This document shows, in pieces, positions 38,607 through 49,201 of a stretch of 64,000 bases of DNA. Position 1 is the first letter of the stretch. Each line of letters begins with the position of its first letter. The stretch is from Gammaproteobacteria bacterium. GTDB taxonomy: Bacteria > Pseudomonadota > Gammaproteobacteria > Nevskiales > Nevskiaceae. The translations under genes were made by a program, and so were the position numbers. The stretch is taken from the NCBI GenBank assembly GCA_026398815.1, contig JAPLSA010000022.1, positions 56,328 to 120,327 on the forward strand, in the 5' to 3' direction. Below the pieces are notes generated by a model, which made no database searches, was not told the origin of the DNA, and saw only the letters and a list, made by a program, of their open reading frames with translations.

Positions 38607-40235
38607 CTACAGATCGCCGTAGCGCGCCGTGATCGGGTAACGCCGCTCGCGCCCGAATGCCCGCTGCGTGACCTTCGGCCCCGGCGGTGCTTGCCGGCGC
38701 TTGTACTCCGAACGGCGCACCAGGCTCGCCACGCGACGCACGGTCGCTTCCTCGAAACCCATCGCGACGATCTCGGGAATCGAGCGGCACTGCTCGACAT
38801 AAGCCTCGAGGATCGGGTCCAGCACTTCGTACGGTGGCAGCGAATCGGAATCCTTCTGGTCCGGCCGCAGCTCGGCGGTCGGCGGGCGTTCGATCACCCG
38901 CTCTGGAATCACCGGCCGGCCGGCTGGCGCCAACGAGTTCCGGTAGCGCGACAAGGCATAGACGCGCGTCTTGTAGACGTCCTTGATCGGCGCGAAGCCG
39001 CCGCACATGTCGCCGTACAGCGTCGCGTAGCCGACCGCCATCTCGCTCTTGTTGCCGGTGGTCAGCACCACGCTGCCGAACTTGTTCGACAGCGCCATCA
39101 GCAGCACGCCTCTGGAGCGCGACTGCATGTTTTCCTCGGTCAGGTCGATCGGCCGGTCGCCGAACAGCGGCGCCAGGGTCTCGCCGAATGCGGCGAACGG
39201 CTTTTCGATCGGCAACACCGAGTAGCGGATGCCGAGCCGCTCGGCCTCGATGCGGGCATCGTCGTTGGACATGTCGAGCGTGTAGCGGGACGGCAGCGAT
39301 ACCGCCCAGACCTGGTCCGGCCCGAGCGCATCGGCGGCGATCGCCGCGATCAACGCCGAGTCGATGCCGCCGGACAAGCCCAGCAGCACGCCGGGGAAGC
39401 CGTTGCGGGTCACGTAGTCGCGCGTGGCCTGCACCAGCCCGGTGTAGATCTCCGCTTCGACCGAGGCCTCGGCGCGCAGCGCGCCGCGCGGCTGGCCGGC
39501 GTCGATCGCGATCGGATACACGCCTTCCTCGAACAGCGGCGCGCGGAAGCCCGGCATGCCGTCGGCGGCGACCGCCATCGAGTCGCCATCGAACACCAGC
39601 TCGTCCTGGCCGCCGGTGCAGTTGACGTAGACGATCGGCAGGCCGACCTCGGCCACCCGCTGGCGCAGCACGGCCAGACGCTCGGCCGGCTTGCCGACGT
39701 GGTACGGCGAGGCGTTGATGTTCAGCAGCAGTTCGGCGCCGGCGGCCTTCGCGGCGGCGGCCGGCCCCGGCCCCCAGATGTCTTCGCAGATGCACAGGCC
39801 AATCTGCAGGCCCTCGAGCGCGAACACGGTGGCGCCGGCAGCGCCCGGTTCGAAGTGGCGCTTCTCGTCGAACACGCCGTAGTTCGGCAGCAGCTGCTTG
39901 CGGGCGCGGGCGACGAGCAGGCCATCGCGATAGACCGAGGCCGCGTTATAGGTTCGGCCGTCGGCCCATTCGGGATGGCCGACGACGATGTGGATGCCCT
40001 GCGAGGCGGCGGCGATCTGCGCCAGCGCCGCGTCGATTGCCTGCGGAAGCGCGGTGCGCAGCAGCAGGTCATCGGGCGGATAGCCGAGCAGCGAGAGTTC
40101 CGGCGTCGCGACCAGCTGGGCGCCCAGTTCATCGCGCGCCTTGACGGCCGACGCGATGATCTTCGCGACATTGCCGTCGAGGTCACCGACCCAGAGGTTC
40201 AGCTGGGCGGCAGCAAGGACCAGCGGCTTGTTCAT
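38607..40235 (-). CDS. nadE: Glutamine-dependent NAD(+) synthetase
   Basis: Amidates deamido-NAD to NAD, using ammonia from its own glutaminase domain. The N-terminal nitrilase-like domain (about 1-250) shows the catalytic Glu (ATPELSLLGYPPDD), Lys (RKQLLPNYGVFDEKRHF) and Cys (LQIGLCICEDIWGPGP). The C-terminal synthetase domain begins with the ATP loop VLLGLSGGIDSALIAAI and includes VLTTGNKSEMAVGYATLYGDM. The start at 40235 (MNKPLVLAAAQ) gives 542 residues, typical for the bacterial two-domain form. Confidence 0.97.
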   Translation of the reverse strand: MNKPLVLAAAQLNLWVGDLDGNVAKIIASAVKARDELGAQLVATPELSLLGYPPDDLLLRTALPQAIDAALAQIAAASQGIHIVVGHPEWADGRTYNAASVYRDGLLVARARKQLLPNYGVFDEKRHFEPGAAGATVFALEGLQIGLCICEDIWGPGPAAAAKAAGAELLLNINASPYHVGKPAERLAVLRQRVAEVGLPIVYVNCTGGQDELVFDGDSMAVAADGMPGFRAPLFEEGVYPIAIDAGQPRGALRAEASVEAEIYTGLVQATRDYVTRNGFPGVLLGLSGGIDSALIAAIAADALGPDQVWAVSLPSRYTLDMSNDDARIEAERLGIRYSVLPIEKPFAAFGETLAPLFGDRPIDLTEENMQSRSRGVLLMALSNKFGSVVLTTGNKSEMAVGYATLYGDMCGGFAPIKDVYKTRVYALSRYRNSLAPAGRPVIPERVIERPPTAELRPDQKDSDSLPPYEVLDPILEAYVEQCRSIPEIVAMGFEEATVRRVASLVRRSEYKRRQAPPGPKVTQRAFGRERRYPITARYGDL

Positions 40236-40279
40236 CGGTTGTTCGGATCCACGTGAAAGACGGGCCACGATAAACGAGA

Positions 40280-40303
40280 AAGGGCGCGACGAATCGCGCC
40301 CTT
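40280..40303 (-). terminator. Terminator of sucCD
   Basis: Perfect 10-bp stem AAGGGCGCGA / TCGCGCCCTT with a CGAA loop, 28 bases after the sucD stop. On the minus strand it is followed by TCTCGTTTATCG, mildly T-rich. It separates sucCD from nadE. Confidence 0.75.
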
Positions 40304-40331
40304 CCCGGTTACTTCAGCTGCCGCGAGACGA

Positions 40332-41201
40332 TCAGAGCAGCGACTTCATCGCCGCGCCGAGGTCGGCCGGCGAGCGGACGGTCTTGACACCCGCCGCTTC
40401 CAGCGCCGCGAACTTTTCGTCGGCCGTGCCCTTGCCGCCGGCGATGATCGCGCCGGCATGGCCCATGCGCTTGCCGGCCGGCGCGGTGACGCCGGCGATG
40501 TAGGCGACCACCGGCTTCTTGATGTGCGCCTTGATGTAGGCCGCCGCTTCTTCTTCGGACGAGCCGCCGATTTCGCCGACCATGATCATGCCGTCGGTTT
40601 CCGGATCGGCTTCGAAGCGCTTCAGCACGTCGATGAAGCCCAGGCCGCGTACCGGGTCGCCGCCGATGCCGACGCAGGTCGACTGGCCGAGGCCGTTCTG
40701 GGTGGTCTGGTGCACGGTCTCGTAGGTCAGCGTGCCCGAACGCGAGACGATGCCGATGCGGCCCGGCTTGTGGATGTGGCCCGGCATGATGCCGATCTTG
40801 CACTGGCCCGGGGTGATCACGCCGGGGCAGTTCGGGCCGATCAGCACGGCGTCCGGATAGGCCTTCAGCGCGGCCTTGACCTTGACCATGTCGATCACCG
40901 GAATGCCTTCGGTGATGCAGATGATGACCTTGATGCCGGCATCGGCCGCTTCGAGGATCGCGTCGGCCGCGCCCGGGGCCGGCACGTAGATCATCGTCGC
41001 GTCGGCGCCGGTGGCCTTGACCGCGTCATGCGCGGTGCTGAACACCGGCAGGCTCAGATGGGTGGTGCCGCCCTTGCCGGGCGACACGCCGCCGACCATC
41101 TTGGTGCCGTAGGCGATCGCCTGTTCGGAGTGGAAGGTGCCCTGCTTGCCGGTGAAGCCCTGGCAGATGACCTTGGTGTCTTTGTTGATCAGGATGCTCA
41201 T
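40332..41201 (-). CDS. sucD: Succinyl-CoA synthetase, alpha subunit
   Basis: Catalytic subunit of the TCA-cycle enzyme that makes ATP or GTP from succinyl-CoA. It shows the CoA-binding Rossmann part ([19 protein letters not shown]), [21 protein letters not shown] and the phospho-histidine loop [17 protein letters not shown] (His about 246). Length 289 is typical. It lies 9 bases after sucC. Confidence 0.98.
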   Translation of the reverse strand: MSILINKDTKVICQGFTGKQGTFHSEQAIAYGTKMVGGVSPGKGGTTHLSLPVFSTAHDAVKATGADATMIYVPAPGAADAILEAADAGIKVIICITEGIPVIDMVKVKAALKAYPDAVLIGPNCPGVITPGQCKIGIMPGHIHKPGRIGIVSRSGTLTYETVHQTTQNGLGQSTCVGIGGDPVRGLGFIDVLKRFEADPETDGMIMVGEIGGSSEEEAAAYIKAHIKKPVVAYIAGVTAPAGKRMGHAGAIIAGGKGTADEKFAALEAAGVKTVRSPADLGAAMKSLL

Positions 41202-41210
41202 TGCGGTCTC

Positions 41211-42374
<1,164 letters not shown>

Positions 42375-42403
42375 GCAGCCCCCAAGGGTGATAAAGACAG
42401 AAT

Positions 42404-42429
42404 GCATTGGTACAACTGTGCGCCAATGC
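42404..42429. promoter_or_regulatory. Dyad upstream of sucC
   Basis: GCATTGG and CCAATGC form a 7-bp inverted repeat separated by 12 bases, 30 bases upstream of sucC in the divergent region shared with the PP0621-type gene. The layout suits a dimeric repressor or activator site; no regulator can be named. Confidence 0.35.
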
Positions 42430-42512
42430 CTGTGCGGAATTGATACAGACTGGTTTTTGCAGCGCGCGCATTTTCCATGAATCTACCGGTGCAGGCAAAG
42501 CATTCGCACCGC

Positions 42513-42550
42513 TACACTTTTACGACATTCACGAAAAAACACTTCGTGAA
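42513..42550 (+). promoter_or_regulatory. Possible promoter and 5' UTR hairpin of the PP0621-pilSR unit
   Basis: TACACT at 42513-42518 could be a -10 box. Just downstream, TTCACGAA (42528-42535) and TTCGTGAA (42543-42550) form a perfect 8-bp inverted repeat with a 7-base loop, about 22 bases before the ATG. It is either a hairpin in the leader RNA or an operator over the start of transcription. Confidence 0.4.
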
Positions 42551-42572
42551 ATCAATCATCAGCGAAACCAAC

Positions 42573-42785
42573 ATGTCACTACTCATTCGGGTGTTCTTTC
42601 TCGCTGCCGTGGTCTGGCTGCTGTATCGGGCCTATATCCGCTGGCAGACGGGCAACCGCGGCGACACCCCACCTCAGGATGCGCTGCAGACGGTCGCCCG
42701 CTGCGAGGGCTGCGGGGTCTATCTGCCGGTGCAGACGCTGTCGCCGCTGGGCCGCTGCGGAGCCTGCGAGCAGAAGCGGCCGTGA
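42573..42785 (+). CDS. PP0621-type small zinc-ribbon membrane protein
   Basis: A 70-residue protein with one N-terminal membrane helix (SLLIRVFFLAAVVWLLYRAY) and a C-terminal treble of cysteines in RCEGCGVYLPVQTLSPLGRC followed by GACEQ, a C-x2-C ... C-x2-C zinc-ribbon pattern. This matches the PP0621 family of small gammaproteobacterial proteins found near bamD and pilSR; its function is unknown. The ATG at 42573 is preferred over an in-frame ATG 96 bases upstream because the extra residues are not hydrophobic and the possible promoter lies inside that stretch. pilS starts 26 bases after its stop. Confidence 0.82.
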   Translation: MSLLIRVFFLAAVVWLLYRAYIRWQTGNRGDTPPQDALQTVARCEGCGVYLPVQTLSPLGRCGACEQKRP

Positions 42786-42811
42786 GCCCGCGCCGCAGCT
42801 GAACACGGCGC

Positions 42812-44398
42812 ATGGACAGCCGCGAGCGCAGCCATTTCCTCGATCCGGAAGACTGGCGGATCCTGATCACGCTGGCGGCCTACCGGCTGGTGCTGGTCGC
42901 GCTGCTGGCCGTGGTCCACGGTTTCAAGCTGGTGCCGTATTTCTTCGATCACGCCGATCCGGGCCAGTTTTTCGCAATCGTCCTGGTCTACACGCTGCCG
43001 GCCGTGGCGCTGCTGGCGGCGGCGCTGACGCGGCAGCCGGCGCTGAGCACGCAGGCGCATTTCTCGTTCGTCATCGACACGCTGGCGATCGTCTCGATGA
43101 TGTATGCGGCCAACGGCGTGTCGTCCGGCCTCGGCGTGCTGCTGATCACGCCGGCGGTCGGCTGCAGCCTGGTGCTGCCGCCGCGGCTCGGCCTGCTGCA
43201 TGCCGCGCTCGGCACTTTCGCGGTGTTCGGCGCGGAACTGTGGCGGCAATCGCAGCGGCAGTTCGAGACCGCCGACATCACCAACGCCGGCCTGATCGGC
43301 CTGATGCTGTTCGCCACCTCGCTGGGCGCCGGCGCCGTCGCCCAGCGGGCGCGCAGGAGCGAAGCGCTGGCAGCCCGTTTCGGCAGCGATCTGGCCAGCC
43401 TGTCGCGGCTCAACGAGCGGATCGTCGAAAGCATGGACACGCCGGTGCTGGTGATCGACGAGGAACGCCGGCTGCGCGTGCAGAACGCCGCCGGGCGGCG
43501 GCTGCTGGCCAGCCCGGCGCTCGATGGCCGGCCGCTGGCCAGCGCGCTGCCGACGCTCAACGGCGCGCTCGAGCAGTGGCAGGAAGCGCCGAACCGCAGC
43601 CCGCAGCCGATCAGCCTGAGCATCGGCGGCCCGGAACTGCTGCCGCGCTTCACGCGCCTCGGCTTCAATGCCTGGGCACCGGTGCTGGTGCTGCTCGATG
43701 ACGCCGCCCGGGTTCGCGAACAGGCGCAGCAGCTGAAGCTGGCGGCGCTCGGGCGGCTGTCCGCCGGCATCGCCCACGAGATCCGCAATCCGCTGTCGGC
43801 AATCCGCCACGCCGGCCAGCTGCTGGCCGAGTCGCCGGATCTGCCGGCCGAAGACCAGCGCCTGCTGGAGATGATCCAGCGCCACAGCACGCGCATCGAC
43901 AAGATCGTCGAGGACGTGCTGCGGCTGTCGCGTCGCGAGGCCGCCGTGCCGCGCACCCTGCCGCTGCGCGCGTTCCTGCAGCGCTGCATCGCGGTGTGGT
44001 CGGAAGGCTGCCCGGACGGCGCGCGGACGGTGACCCTGGAGGGCGTCAGCGAAGCGCTGACCGTGCGCTTCGACCCCGACCAGCTGCAGCAGGTGCTGCA
44101 CAACCTCTGGCAGAACAGTTTCGATCACGGCGCCGCCGATGGCCGTGCGGTGACCGTGCGGCTGAGCGCCGGCCGAATGAACCCCGGCCACCGGCCGTAT
44201 CTCGACGTCAGCGACGACGGCAGCGGCATCCCCGCCCAGGTCAGCGAACAGCTGTTCGAACCGTTCTTCACCACCGCCAGTCGCGGCACCGGCCTCGGAC
44301 TGTATCTGTCGAGAGAAATATGTGAATACAATCAAGCACGTCTCATGCACCTGCCGAGCGAGACGGGCACCCGCTTCCGGCTGATCTTCGCCGGCTGA
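42812..44398 (+). CDS. pilS: Two-component sensor kinase PilS
   Basis: Membrane histidine kinase of the PilS/PilR system that controls type IV pilin expression through sigma-54 in other bacteria. It has six predicted membrane helices in residues about 18-178, a PAS-like region (205-300), the H-box LSAGIAHEIRNPLSAIRHAG (His322), the N-box LWQNSFDHG and the ATP-binding GSGIP and GTGLGLYLS motifs. Length 528 is typical. pilR follows after 22 bases. Its usual target pilA is not in the window. Confidence 0.92.
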   Translation: MDSRERSHFLDPEDWRILITLAAYRLVLVALLAVVHGFKLVPYFFDHADPGQFFAIVLVYTLPAVALLAAALTRQPALSTQAHFSFVIDTLAIVSMMYAANGVSSGLGVLLITPAVGCSLVLPPRLGLLHAALGTFAVFGAELWRQSQRQFETADITNAGLIGLMLFATSLGAGAVAQRARRSEALAARFGSDLASLSRLNERIVESMDTPVLVIDEERRLRVQNAAGRRLLASPALDGRPLASALPTLNGALEQWQEAPNRSPQPISLSIGGPELLPRFTRLGFNAWAPVLVLLDDAARVREQAQQLKLAALGRLSAGIAHEIRNPLSAIRHAGQLLAESPDLPAEDQRLLEMIQRHSTRIDKIVEDVLRLSRREAAVPRTLPLRAFLQRCIAVWSEGCPDGARTVTLEGVSEALTVRFDPDQLQQVLHNLWQNSFDHGAADGRAVTVRLSAGRMNPGHRPYLDVSDDGSGIPAQVSEQLFEPFFTTASRGTGLGLYLSREICEYNQARLMHLPSETGTRFRLIFAG

Positions 44399-44420
44399 CC
44401 TTCTCCGATCCGATCGCTTC

Positions 44421-45776
44421 ATGAGCAAAGCACTGGCGCTGATCGTCGACGATGAAGCCGATATCCGCGCCCTGCTGGAGATCACGCTGTCGCGCATGGG
44501 CCTGCGTACGGCGGCGGCCGGTTCGCTGCGCGAGGCCCGCGCGCTGCTGGCCGAGCACAGCTTCGACCTCTGTTTCACCGACATGCGGCTGCCGGACGGC
44601 AACGGCATCGAGCTGGTGACGCTGATCCAGAAGAAGCACGCCGGCTTGCCGGTTGCCGTGATCACCGCCTACGGCAGCGCCCAGGCGGCAGTCGAAAGCC
44701 TGAAGGCCGGCGCCTTCGATTTCGTCTCCAAGCCGATCGACCTCGGTCAGCTGCGCAAGCTGGTCGACACCGCGCTGAAGCTGCGCGCCAGCCCCGATGC
44801 CGACGACGGCGGCCTGCTCGGCCGCACGCCGGCGATCGAGGCGCTGCGGGCGCTCATCGAGCGGCTGGCGCGCAGCCAGGCGCCAGTGCACATCACCGGC
44901 GAATCGGGCACCGGCAAGGAACTGGTGGCACGCCTGATCCACAGCCGCAGCCCGCGCGCTGACGCGCCGTTCGTGCCGGTCAACTGCGGCGCGATCCCGG
45001 CCGAGCTGATGGAATCCGAATTCTTCGGGCACCTGAAAGGCAGCTTCACCGGTGCCAGCCGCGACAAGGCCGGGCTGTTCCAGGCGGCGGAGGGCGGCAC
45101 GCTGTTTCTCGACGAGGTCGGCGACCTGCCGCTGCACATGCAGGTCAAGCTGCTGCGGGCGCTGCAGGAACGCGCGGTGCGGCCGGTCGGCGGCGAGACC
45201 GAGGTGACGGTCAATGTCCGGGTGATTTCCGCCACCCACAAGGACCTCGCCGCGCTGACCGCCGCCGGCAGCTTCCGCCAGGATCTCTACTACCGGCTCA
45301 ATGTCATCGAGGTGCGCACGCCGAGCCTGCGCGACCGCCAGGACGACATCCCGCTGCTGGCCGAGGCGATCCTGGCCCGGCTGGCGCGCGACAACGGCCT
45401 CGACCCGCCACCGCAGCTCGATGGCGCCGCGTTGGCCCGGCTGTGCGACTACCCGTTTCCCGGCAATGTCCGCGAGCTGGAAAACGTGCTGGAACGCGCG
45501 GTGACGCTCAGCGACGGCCAGCGCATCTCGGTGGCCGATTTGCGCCTGCGCTGCGACCTGCCGGCAGCGCCGGCAGCTGCAGCCGTGCCTTCGACTGCAG
45601 CGCCGGCCGGCGGCAGCGCCGGCAGCGACCTCGAAGGCCAGATGGAAGAGCTGGAGCGCCGCGCGATCATCGAAGCGCTGGAAAAGGCGCGCTACAACAA
45701 GACAAGGGCCGCCGCGCTGCTGGGCATGACGTTTCGCTCGCTGCGCTACCGGATCAAGAAACTGAACATCGAATGA
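44421..45776 (+). CDS. pilR: Sigma-54-dependent response regulator PilR
   Basis: NtrC-type regulator: receiver domain (phospho-acceptor Asp54 in CFTDMRLPDG, acidic pair DDE at 10-12), AAA+ domain with Walker A GESGTGKE (160-167), the sigma-54 contact loop in the GSFTGA form (207-212), GGTLFLDEVGDLP (Walker B) and a C-terminal Fis-type helix-turn-helix (ERRAIIEALEKARYNKTRAA). The kinase gene lies directly upstream. Whether this pair controls type IV pili, the Tad pilus or both cannot be told from the sequence. Confidence 0.93.
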   Translation: MSKALALIVDDEADIRALLEITLSRMGLRTAAAGSLREARALLAEHSFDLCFTDMRLPDGNGIELVTLIQKKHAGLPVAVITAYGSAQAAVESLKAGAFDFVSKPIDLGQLRKLVDTALKLRASPDADDGGLLGRTPAIEALRALIERLARSQAPVHITGESGTGKELVARLIHSRSPRADAPFVPVNCGAIPAELMESEFFGHLKGSFTGASRDKAGLFQAAEGGTLFLDEVGDLPLHMQVKLLRALQERAVRPVGGETEVTVNVRVISATHKDLAALTAAGSFRQDLYYRLNVIEVRTPSLRDRQDDIPLLAEAILARLARDNGLDPPPQLDGAALARLCDYPFPGNVRELENVLERAVTLSDGQRISVADLRLRCDLPAAPAAAAVPSTAAPAGGSAGSDLEGQMEELERRAIIEALEKARYNKTRAAALLGMTFRSLRYRIKKLNIE

Positions 45777-45835
45777 GGCGGCGGCCGCGCGCCCGAAGCG
45801 CGCCCGGCCCGCTGCTCGCCTGACTGGGGAATGAC

Positions 45836-47707
45836 GTGAAGACGATCCACTACACCACGGCCCTCGCCGTGGCCCTGCTGGCCGGCGGCTGCGCCGGCAA
45901 GGCCGCGAAGCCGCCGGTGGCCGCCGTGCCGCCGGCCGTGCTGGCCCTGAAGGCGCCACCGGCCAATGTCGACCCGGCGAAGCAGCTGTCCGAGCTGCTC
46001 GCTGCGGAATGGCAACGCTGGCTGCGCAACAATCCCGAGGAAGCCTCGCTGCTCGGCGACCACCGCTACGACGACCGCTGGAGCGACTACAGCCTGGCGA
46101 CGATCGAGGCCCGTCACCGCGCCGATGCCGCAGCGTTGCTGAAGCTGCTGGAGATCGACCGCGAACGCCTGAGCCCGGCCGGCCAGCTGAACTTCGATCT
46201 CTACCGGCAGCAGCTCGAACGGGCGATCGAGGATCACCGCTACCGTAATTTCCTGATGCCGCTCCACCATCTGAGCGGCCCGCAGCTGGCCGACCAGATG
46301 ACCGAGCTGCTGCAGCTGGCGACGGTGGCTGACTACGAGCACTGGATCGCCCGCATTCGCGGCGTCGCGCCGATGGTCGAGCAGACCATCGAACTGCTGC
46401 GCACCGGGCTTGCCGAGGGCCGCAGCGCGCCGGCGATCACCGTCAAGCGCGTGCCAGCGCAGATCGACCGGCAACTGGTCCGCAAGCCGGACGCCAGTCC
46501 GTTCTACGCCCCGTTCGTGCAGCTGCCGGACAGCATTCCGGCGGCCGAGCAGGCGCGCCTGCGGGCGTCGGCGCAGGCGGCGATCAGCGAAGCCCTGCTG
46601 CCCGCCTACCAGCAGCTGCGGCGCTACGTGGTCGATGACTACCTGCCGCACTGCCGAGACAGCATCGGCCTGGCGGCGATCACCGATGGTCGTGATGCCT
46701 ACATCTTCGCCGCCCGCACCAGCACCACCACGGACTTGAGCCCGGACGAGATCCACGAACTGGGGCTGCGGGAAGTGGCGCGCATCCGCGGCGAGATGGA
46801 AGCGATCCGCAAGTCGGTCGGCTACGGCGGCAACCTGAAGTCATTCTTCGGCTACCTGCGCAGCGACCCAAAGTTCTTCCACAAGGATGGCGCGGCGCTG
46901 CTGCTGGCCTATCGCGACATCGCCAAGCGGATCGACCCGGAGCTGCCGAAGCTGTTCGGCAAGCTGCCGCGCCAGCCTTACGGCGTGCGCGCGGTGCCGG
47001 CCGCCCAGGCGCCGGACACCCATACCGCGTACTACCAGCCGGGGGCCGCCGATGGCAGCCGGGCCGGCAATTTCTACGCAAACCTCTACAAGCCGGGTTC
47101 GCGGCCGAAGTGGGAGCAGGAAGCGCTGACCGCCCATGAAGCGGTGCCCGGCCACCATCTGCAGATTGCCCTGCAGCAGGAACTGGTGGCCGATGCCGGC
47201 GGCGCGCTGCCCGACTTCCGCAGCCAGATTTCCTTCACTGCGTTCGTCGAGGGCTGGGCGCTGTACGCCGAAAGCCTCGGCCCGGAGATCGGCCTGTACC
47301 AAGACCCGTACTCCAAGTTCGGCCAGCTGACCTACGAGATGTGGCGCGCGGTACGGCTGGTGGTCGACACCGGCATGCACTGGAAGGGCTGGAGCCGCCA
47401 GCAGGCGATCGACTTCTTCAAGGCCAACACGCCGAGAGCGGAGTTGGACATCGTCAACGAGATCGATCGCTACATCGCCTGGCCGGGCCAGGCACTGGCC
47501 TACAAGATCGGCGAGCTGAAGATCAAGGAACTGCGCGCCCGCGCCCAGGCAGCGCTGGGACCGAACTTCGACCTGCGCAGCTTCCACGACACCGTGCTCG
47601 GCAGCGGCGCGATTCCGCTCGACATGCTGGAGCGCAACATCGACGCCTGGATCGCCGCGCGGCAAGCCGGCGTGGTGGTGAAACTGCGCGACGCGCCGGC
47701 GCCCTGA
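45836..47707 (+). CDS. DUF885 family lipoprotein, putative metallopeptidase
   Basis: A 623-residue exported lipoprotein (signal ending LLAGGC) of the DUF885 family. The conserved zinc-binding signature is visible as LTAHEAVPGHHLQIALQQE (an HExxxGHH arrangement) with a downstream FVEGWALYAESLG glutamate, so a gluzincin-like hydrolase is expected; substrates of the family are mostly unknown. The start is GTG at 45836 with GGGGA 6 bases upstream. It follows pilR by 59 bases but probably has no link in function. Confidence 0.87.
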   Translation: MKTIHYTTALAVALLAGGCAGKAAKPPVAAVPPAVLALKAPPANVDPAKQLSELLAAEWQRWLRNNPEEASLLGDHRYDDRWSDYSLATIEARHRADAAALLKLLEIDRERLSPAGQLNFDLYRQQLERAIEDHRYRNFLMPLHHLSGPQLADQMTELLQLATVADYEHWIARIRGVAPMVEQTIELLRTGLAEGRSAPAITVKRVPAQIDRQLVRKPDASPFYAPFVQLPDSIPAAEQARLRASAQAAISEALLPAYQQLRRYVVDDYLPHCRDSIGLAAITDGRDAYIFAARTSTTTDLSPDEIHELGLREVARIRGEMEAIRKSVGYGGNLKSFFGYLRSDPKFFHKDGAALLLAYRDIAKRIDPELPKLFGKLPRQPYGVRAVPAAQAPDTHTAYYQPGAADGSRAGNFYANLYKPGSRPKWEQEALTAHEAVPGHHLQIALQQELVADAGGALPDFRSQISFTAFVEGWALYAESLGPEIGLYQDPYSKFGQLTYEMWRAVRLVVDTGMHWKGWSRQQAIDFFKANTPRAELDIVNEIDRYIAWPGQALAYKIGELKIKELRARAQAALGPNFDLRSFHDTVLGSGAIPLDMLERNIDAWIAARQAGVVVKLRDAPAP

Positions 47708-47738
47708 AACCGCAGCGGGCCGGCGCGCCGCCCGTCGA

Positions 47739-48527
47739 TCAGGCGATGGTGCGCACCAGCCCGCCCTCGGCGCGGATCGCCGCGCCGTTGATCGCCGCCG
47801 CACGCGGGCTGCTGATGAAAGTCACCACGTCGGCGATCTCCTTCGGCGCGATCATCCGGCCGATCAGTGAGGTCGGCCGGTTCTCGGCGATGAAGCGCCG
47901 TTCGGCCTCGGCGAGATCGACGCCGGGGAACAGGTTGCCGATGAACTTCTCGACATTGGCGGTCCGGGTCGGGCCCGGCAGCACCGAATTGACGGTGACC
48001 GATGTGCCCTTGGTCAGCTCGGCCAGCGCCCGGGCGATGCCCAGCTGCATGGTCTTGGTGGCGCTGTAGTGCGCCATTTCCGGCGCCGGGTTCAGGCCCG
48101 ATTCGCTGGAGATGAACACCACTCGCCCCTCGCCCCTCGCAATCATGCCGCGCAGGTAGTGACGCGCCAGGCGCACGCCGCTCATCACGTTGACCTCGAA
48201 CAGCCGCTGCCAGTCGGCATCGGTCTCGTCGAAGAAGCCGACGGCTTCGTAGATGCCGAGGTTGTTGATCAGGATGTCGATCTCGGGCAGCGCGGCGATG
48301 GTCGCCTCGCAGCCTTCGGCACTGCCGTTGTCGGCCACCAGCGAGCGCAGTCGGGCCTCCGGCTGGCGCGACTTCAGATCGGCGATCGCCGCGTCGACCA
48401 CCGCCTGGCTGCGGCCGTTGATGACCACCGTCGCACCTTCGCCGGCCAGCGCCCGGGCGATTTCGAGGCCGATGCCGCCGCTGGAAGCGGTGACCAGGGC
48501 GGTCTTCTGTTCAAGATCGAGTTTCAT
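47739..48527 (-). CDS. Short-chain dehydrogenase/reductase
   Basis: Classical SDR of 262 residues: cofactor motif TASSGGIG (residues 13-20), NNLGIYE, the active-site Ser in VFISSES and Tyr-Lys in HYSATKTMQ. The closing GGLVRTIA is typical of fatty-acyl or polyol type reductases. NAD(P) preference and substrate are unknown. It is convergent with the DUF885 gene and transcribed in the same direction as a 146-residue protein gene, from which an intrinsic terminator separates it. Confidence 0.9.
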   Translation of the reverse strand: MKLDLEQKTALVTASSGGIGLEIARALAGEGATVVINGRSQAVVDAAIADLKSRQPEARLRSLVADNGSAEGCEATIAALPEIDILINNLGIYEAVGFFDETDADWQRLFEVNVMSGVRLARHYLRGMIARGEGRVVFISSESGLNPAPEMAHYSATKTMQLGIARALAELTKGTSVTVNSVLPGPTRTANVEKFIGNLFPGVDLAEAERRFIAENRPTSLIGRMIAPKEIADVVTFISSPRAAAINGAAIRAEGGLVRTIA

Positions 48528-48541
48528 GCGGAATCCGTTGG

Positions 48542-48579
48542 AAAAAGAAAAGGCGCGGCACCGGAACGGATGCCGCGCC
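48542..48579 (-). terminator. Intrinsic terminator after the 146-residue protein gene
   Basis: Stem GGCGCGGCA / TGCCGCGCC (9 bp, 10-base loop). On the minus strand it is followed by TTTTCTTTTT, a good U-tract. It ends the transcript of the gene at 48626-49066 just before the SDR start. Confidence 0.85.
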
Positions 48580-48625
48580 GAAGGGTAGCGCAGGGTGACT
48601 GCGCGAGGAGACGAAGACGGCCGGA

Positions 48626-49066
48626 TCAGGCGGCGCGTGCGTACTGCGGAGTGGGCTGCGGGCGGGTCCCGGTAACAGTCCCCGCAGCGCGGCTGCCAGC
48701 AAGCGGCCCGAATACGGCGCGAACGTTGTCGACCGTCACCGCCGCTTCCAGAATCGCCAGCCGCGACAGACCTTCACCTTGCGCGCGATCCCGCTCGGCG
48801 CGGGCATCGCGACCGGCCACCAGCGCCTCGACGTAGGCAGACAGCGCCTTCAGGCGCGGCGTCTGCAGCGCCGGAACCGGCAGCGGCGCCAGGCCGTCGA
48901 TCGTCGGCAGGCGGCCCTGCACCACCGCCTGCTCGGCGGCGCCGAGCTGTGAATCACGGCCGAACAGGCCACGGCGGCGGAACAGATCGGCCAGCACACG
49001 GCGCGGCAGGCCGGTGGCGCCAAGGATGGTGCCGCGAGTTTCCGAATTCAGGTTCTGGGTGTTCAT
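48626..49066 (-). CDS. Hypothetical protein divergent from a LysR regulator
   Basis: A 146-residue soluble protein that I do not recognise. It begins [20 protein letters not shown], is arginine- and alanine-rich, has no cysteine, no signal and no membrane segment, and contains helical stretches ([20 protein letters not shown]). The start is fixed by AAGGAG 8 bases upstream; an in-frame ATG further up at about 49110 is less likely. Its position, divergent from a LysR-type gene with a dyad between them, suggests it is that regulator's target. Confidence 0.7.
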   Translation of the reverse strand: MNTQNLNSETRGTILGATGLPRRVLADLFRRRGLFGRDSQLGAAEQAVVQGRLPTIDGLAPLPVPALQTPRLKALSAYVEALVAGRDARAERDRAQGEGLSRLAILEAAVTVDNVRAVFGPLAGSRAAGTVTGTRPQPTPQYARAA

Positions 49067-49135
49067 CTGAGCGACTCCTTGCTGCGACGCCGCGAAGGGC
49101 TGGCGTTTCATGGCCTGCACTCTGCGCTTTGCCTT

Positions 49136-49184
49136 GTTGCAAAAGAAGCCGCAATTAACGCACTCTGGATTTGCATTTTTGCAA
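49136..49184. promoter_or_regulatory. Candidate LysR-type operator
   Basis: TTGCAAAA (49136-49143) and TTTTGCAA (49177-49184) form a long-spaced inverted repeat in the 135-base divergent region, with AATTAACG between them; the area is clearly AT-richer than its surroundings. LysR regulators bind such dyads in divergent promoters. Confidence 0.4.
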
Positions 49185-49201
49185 TCAACAGCAGCCCTGC
49201 C

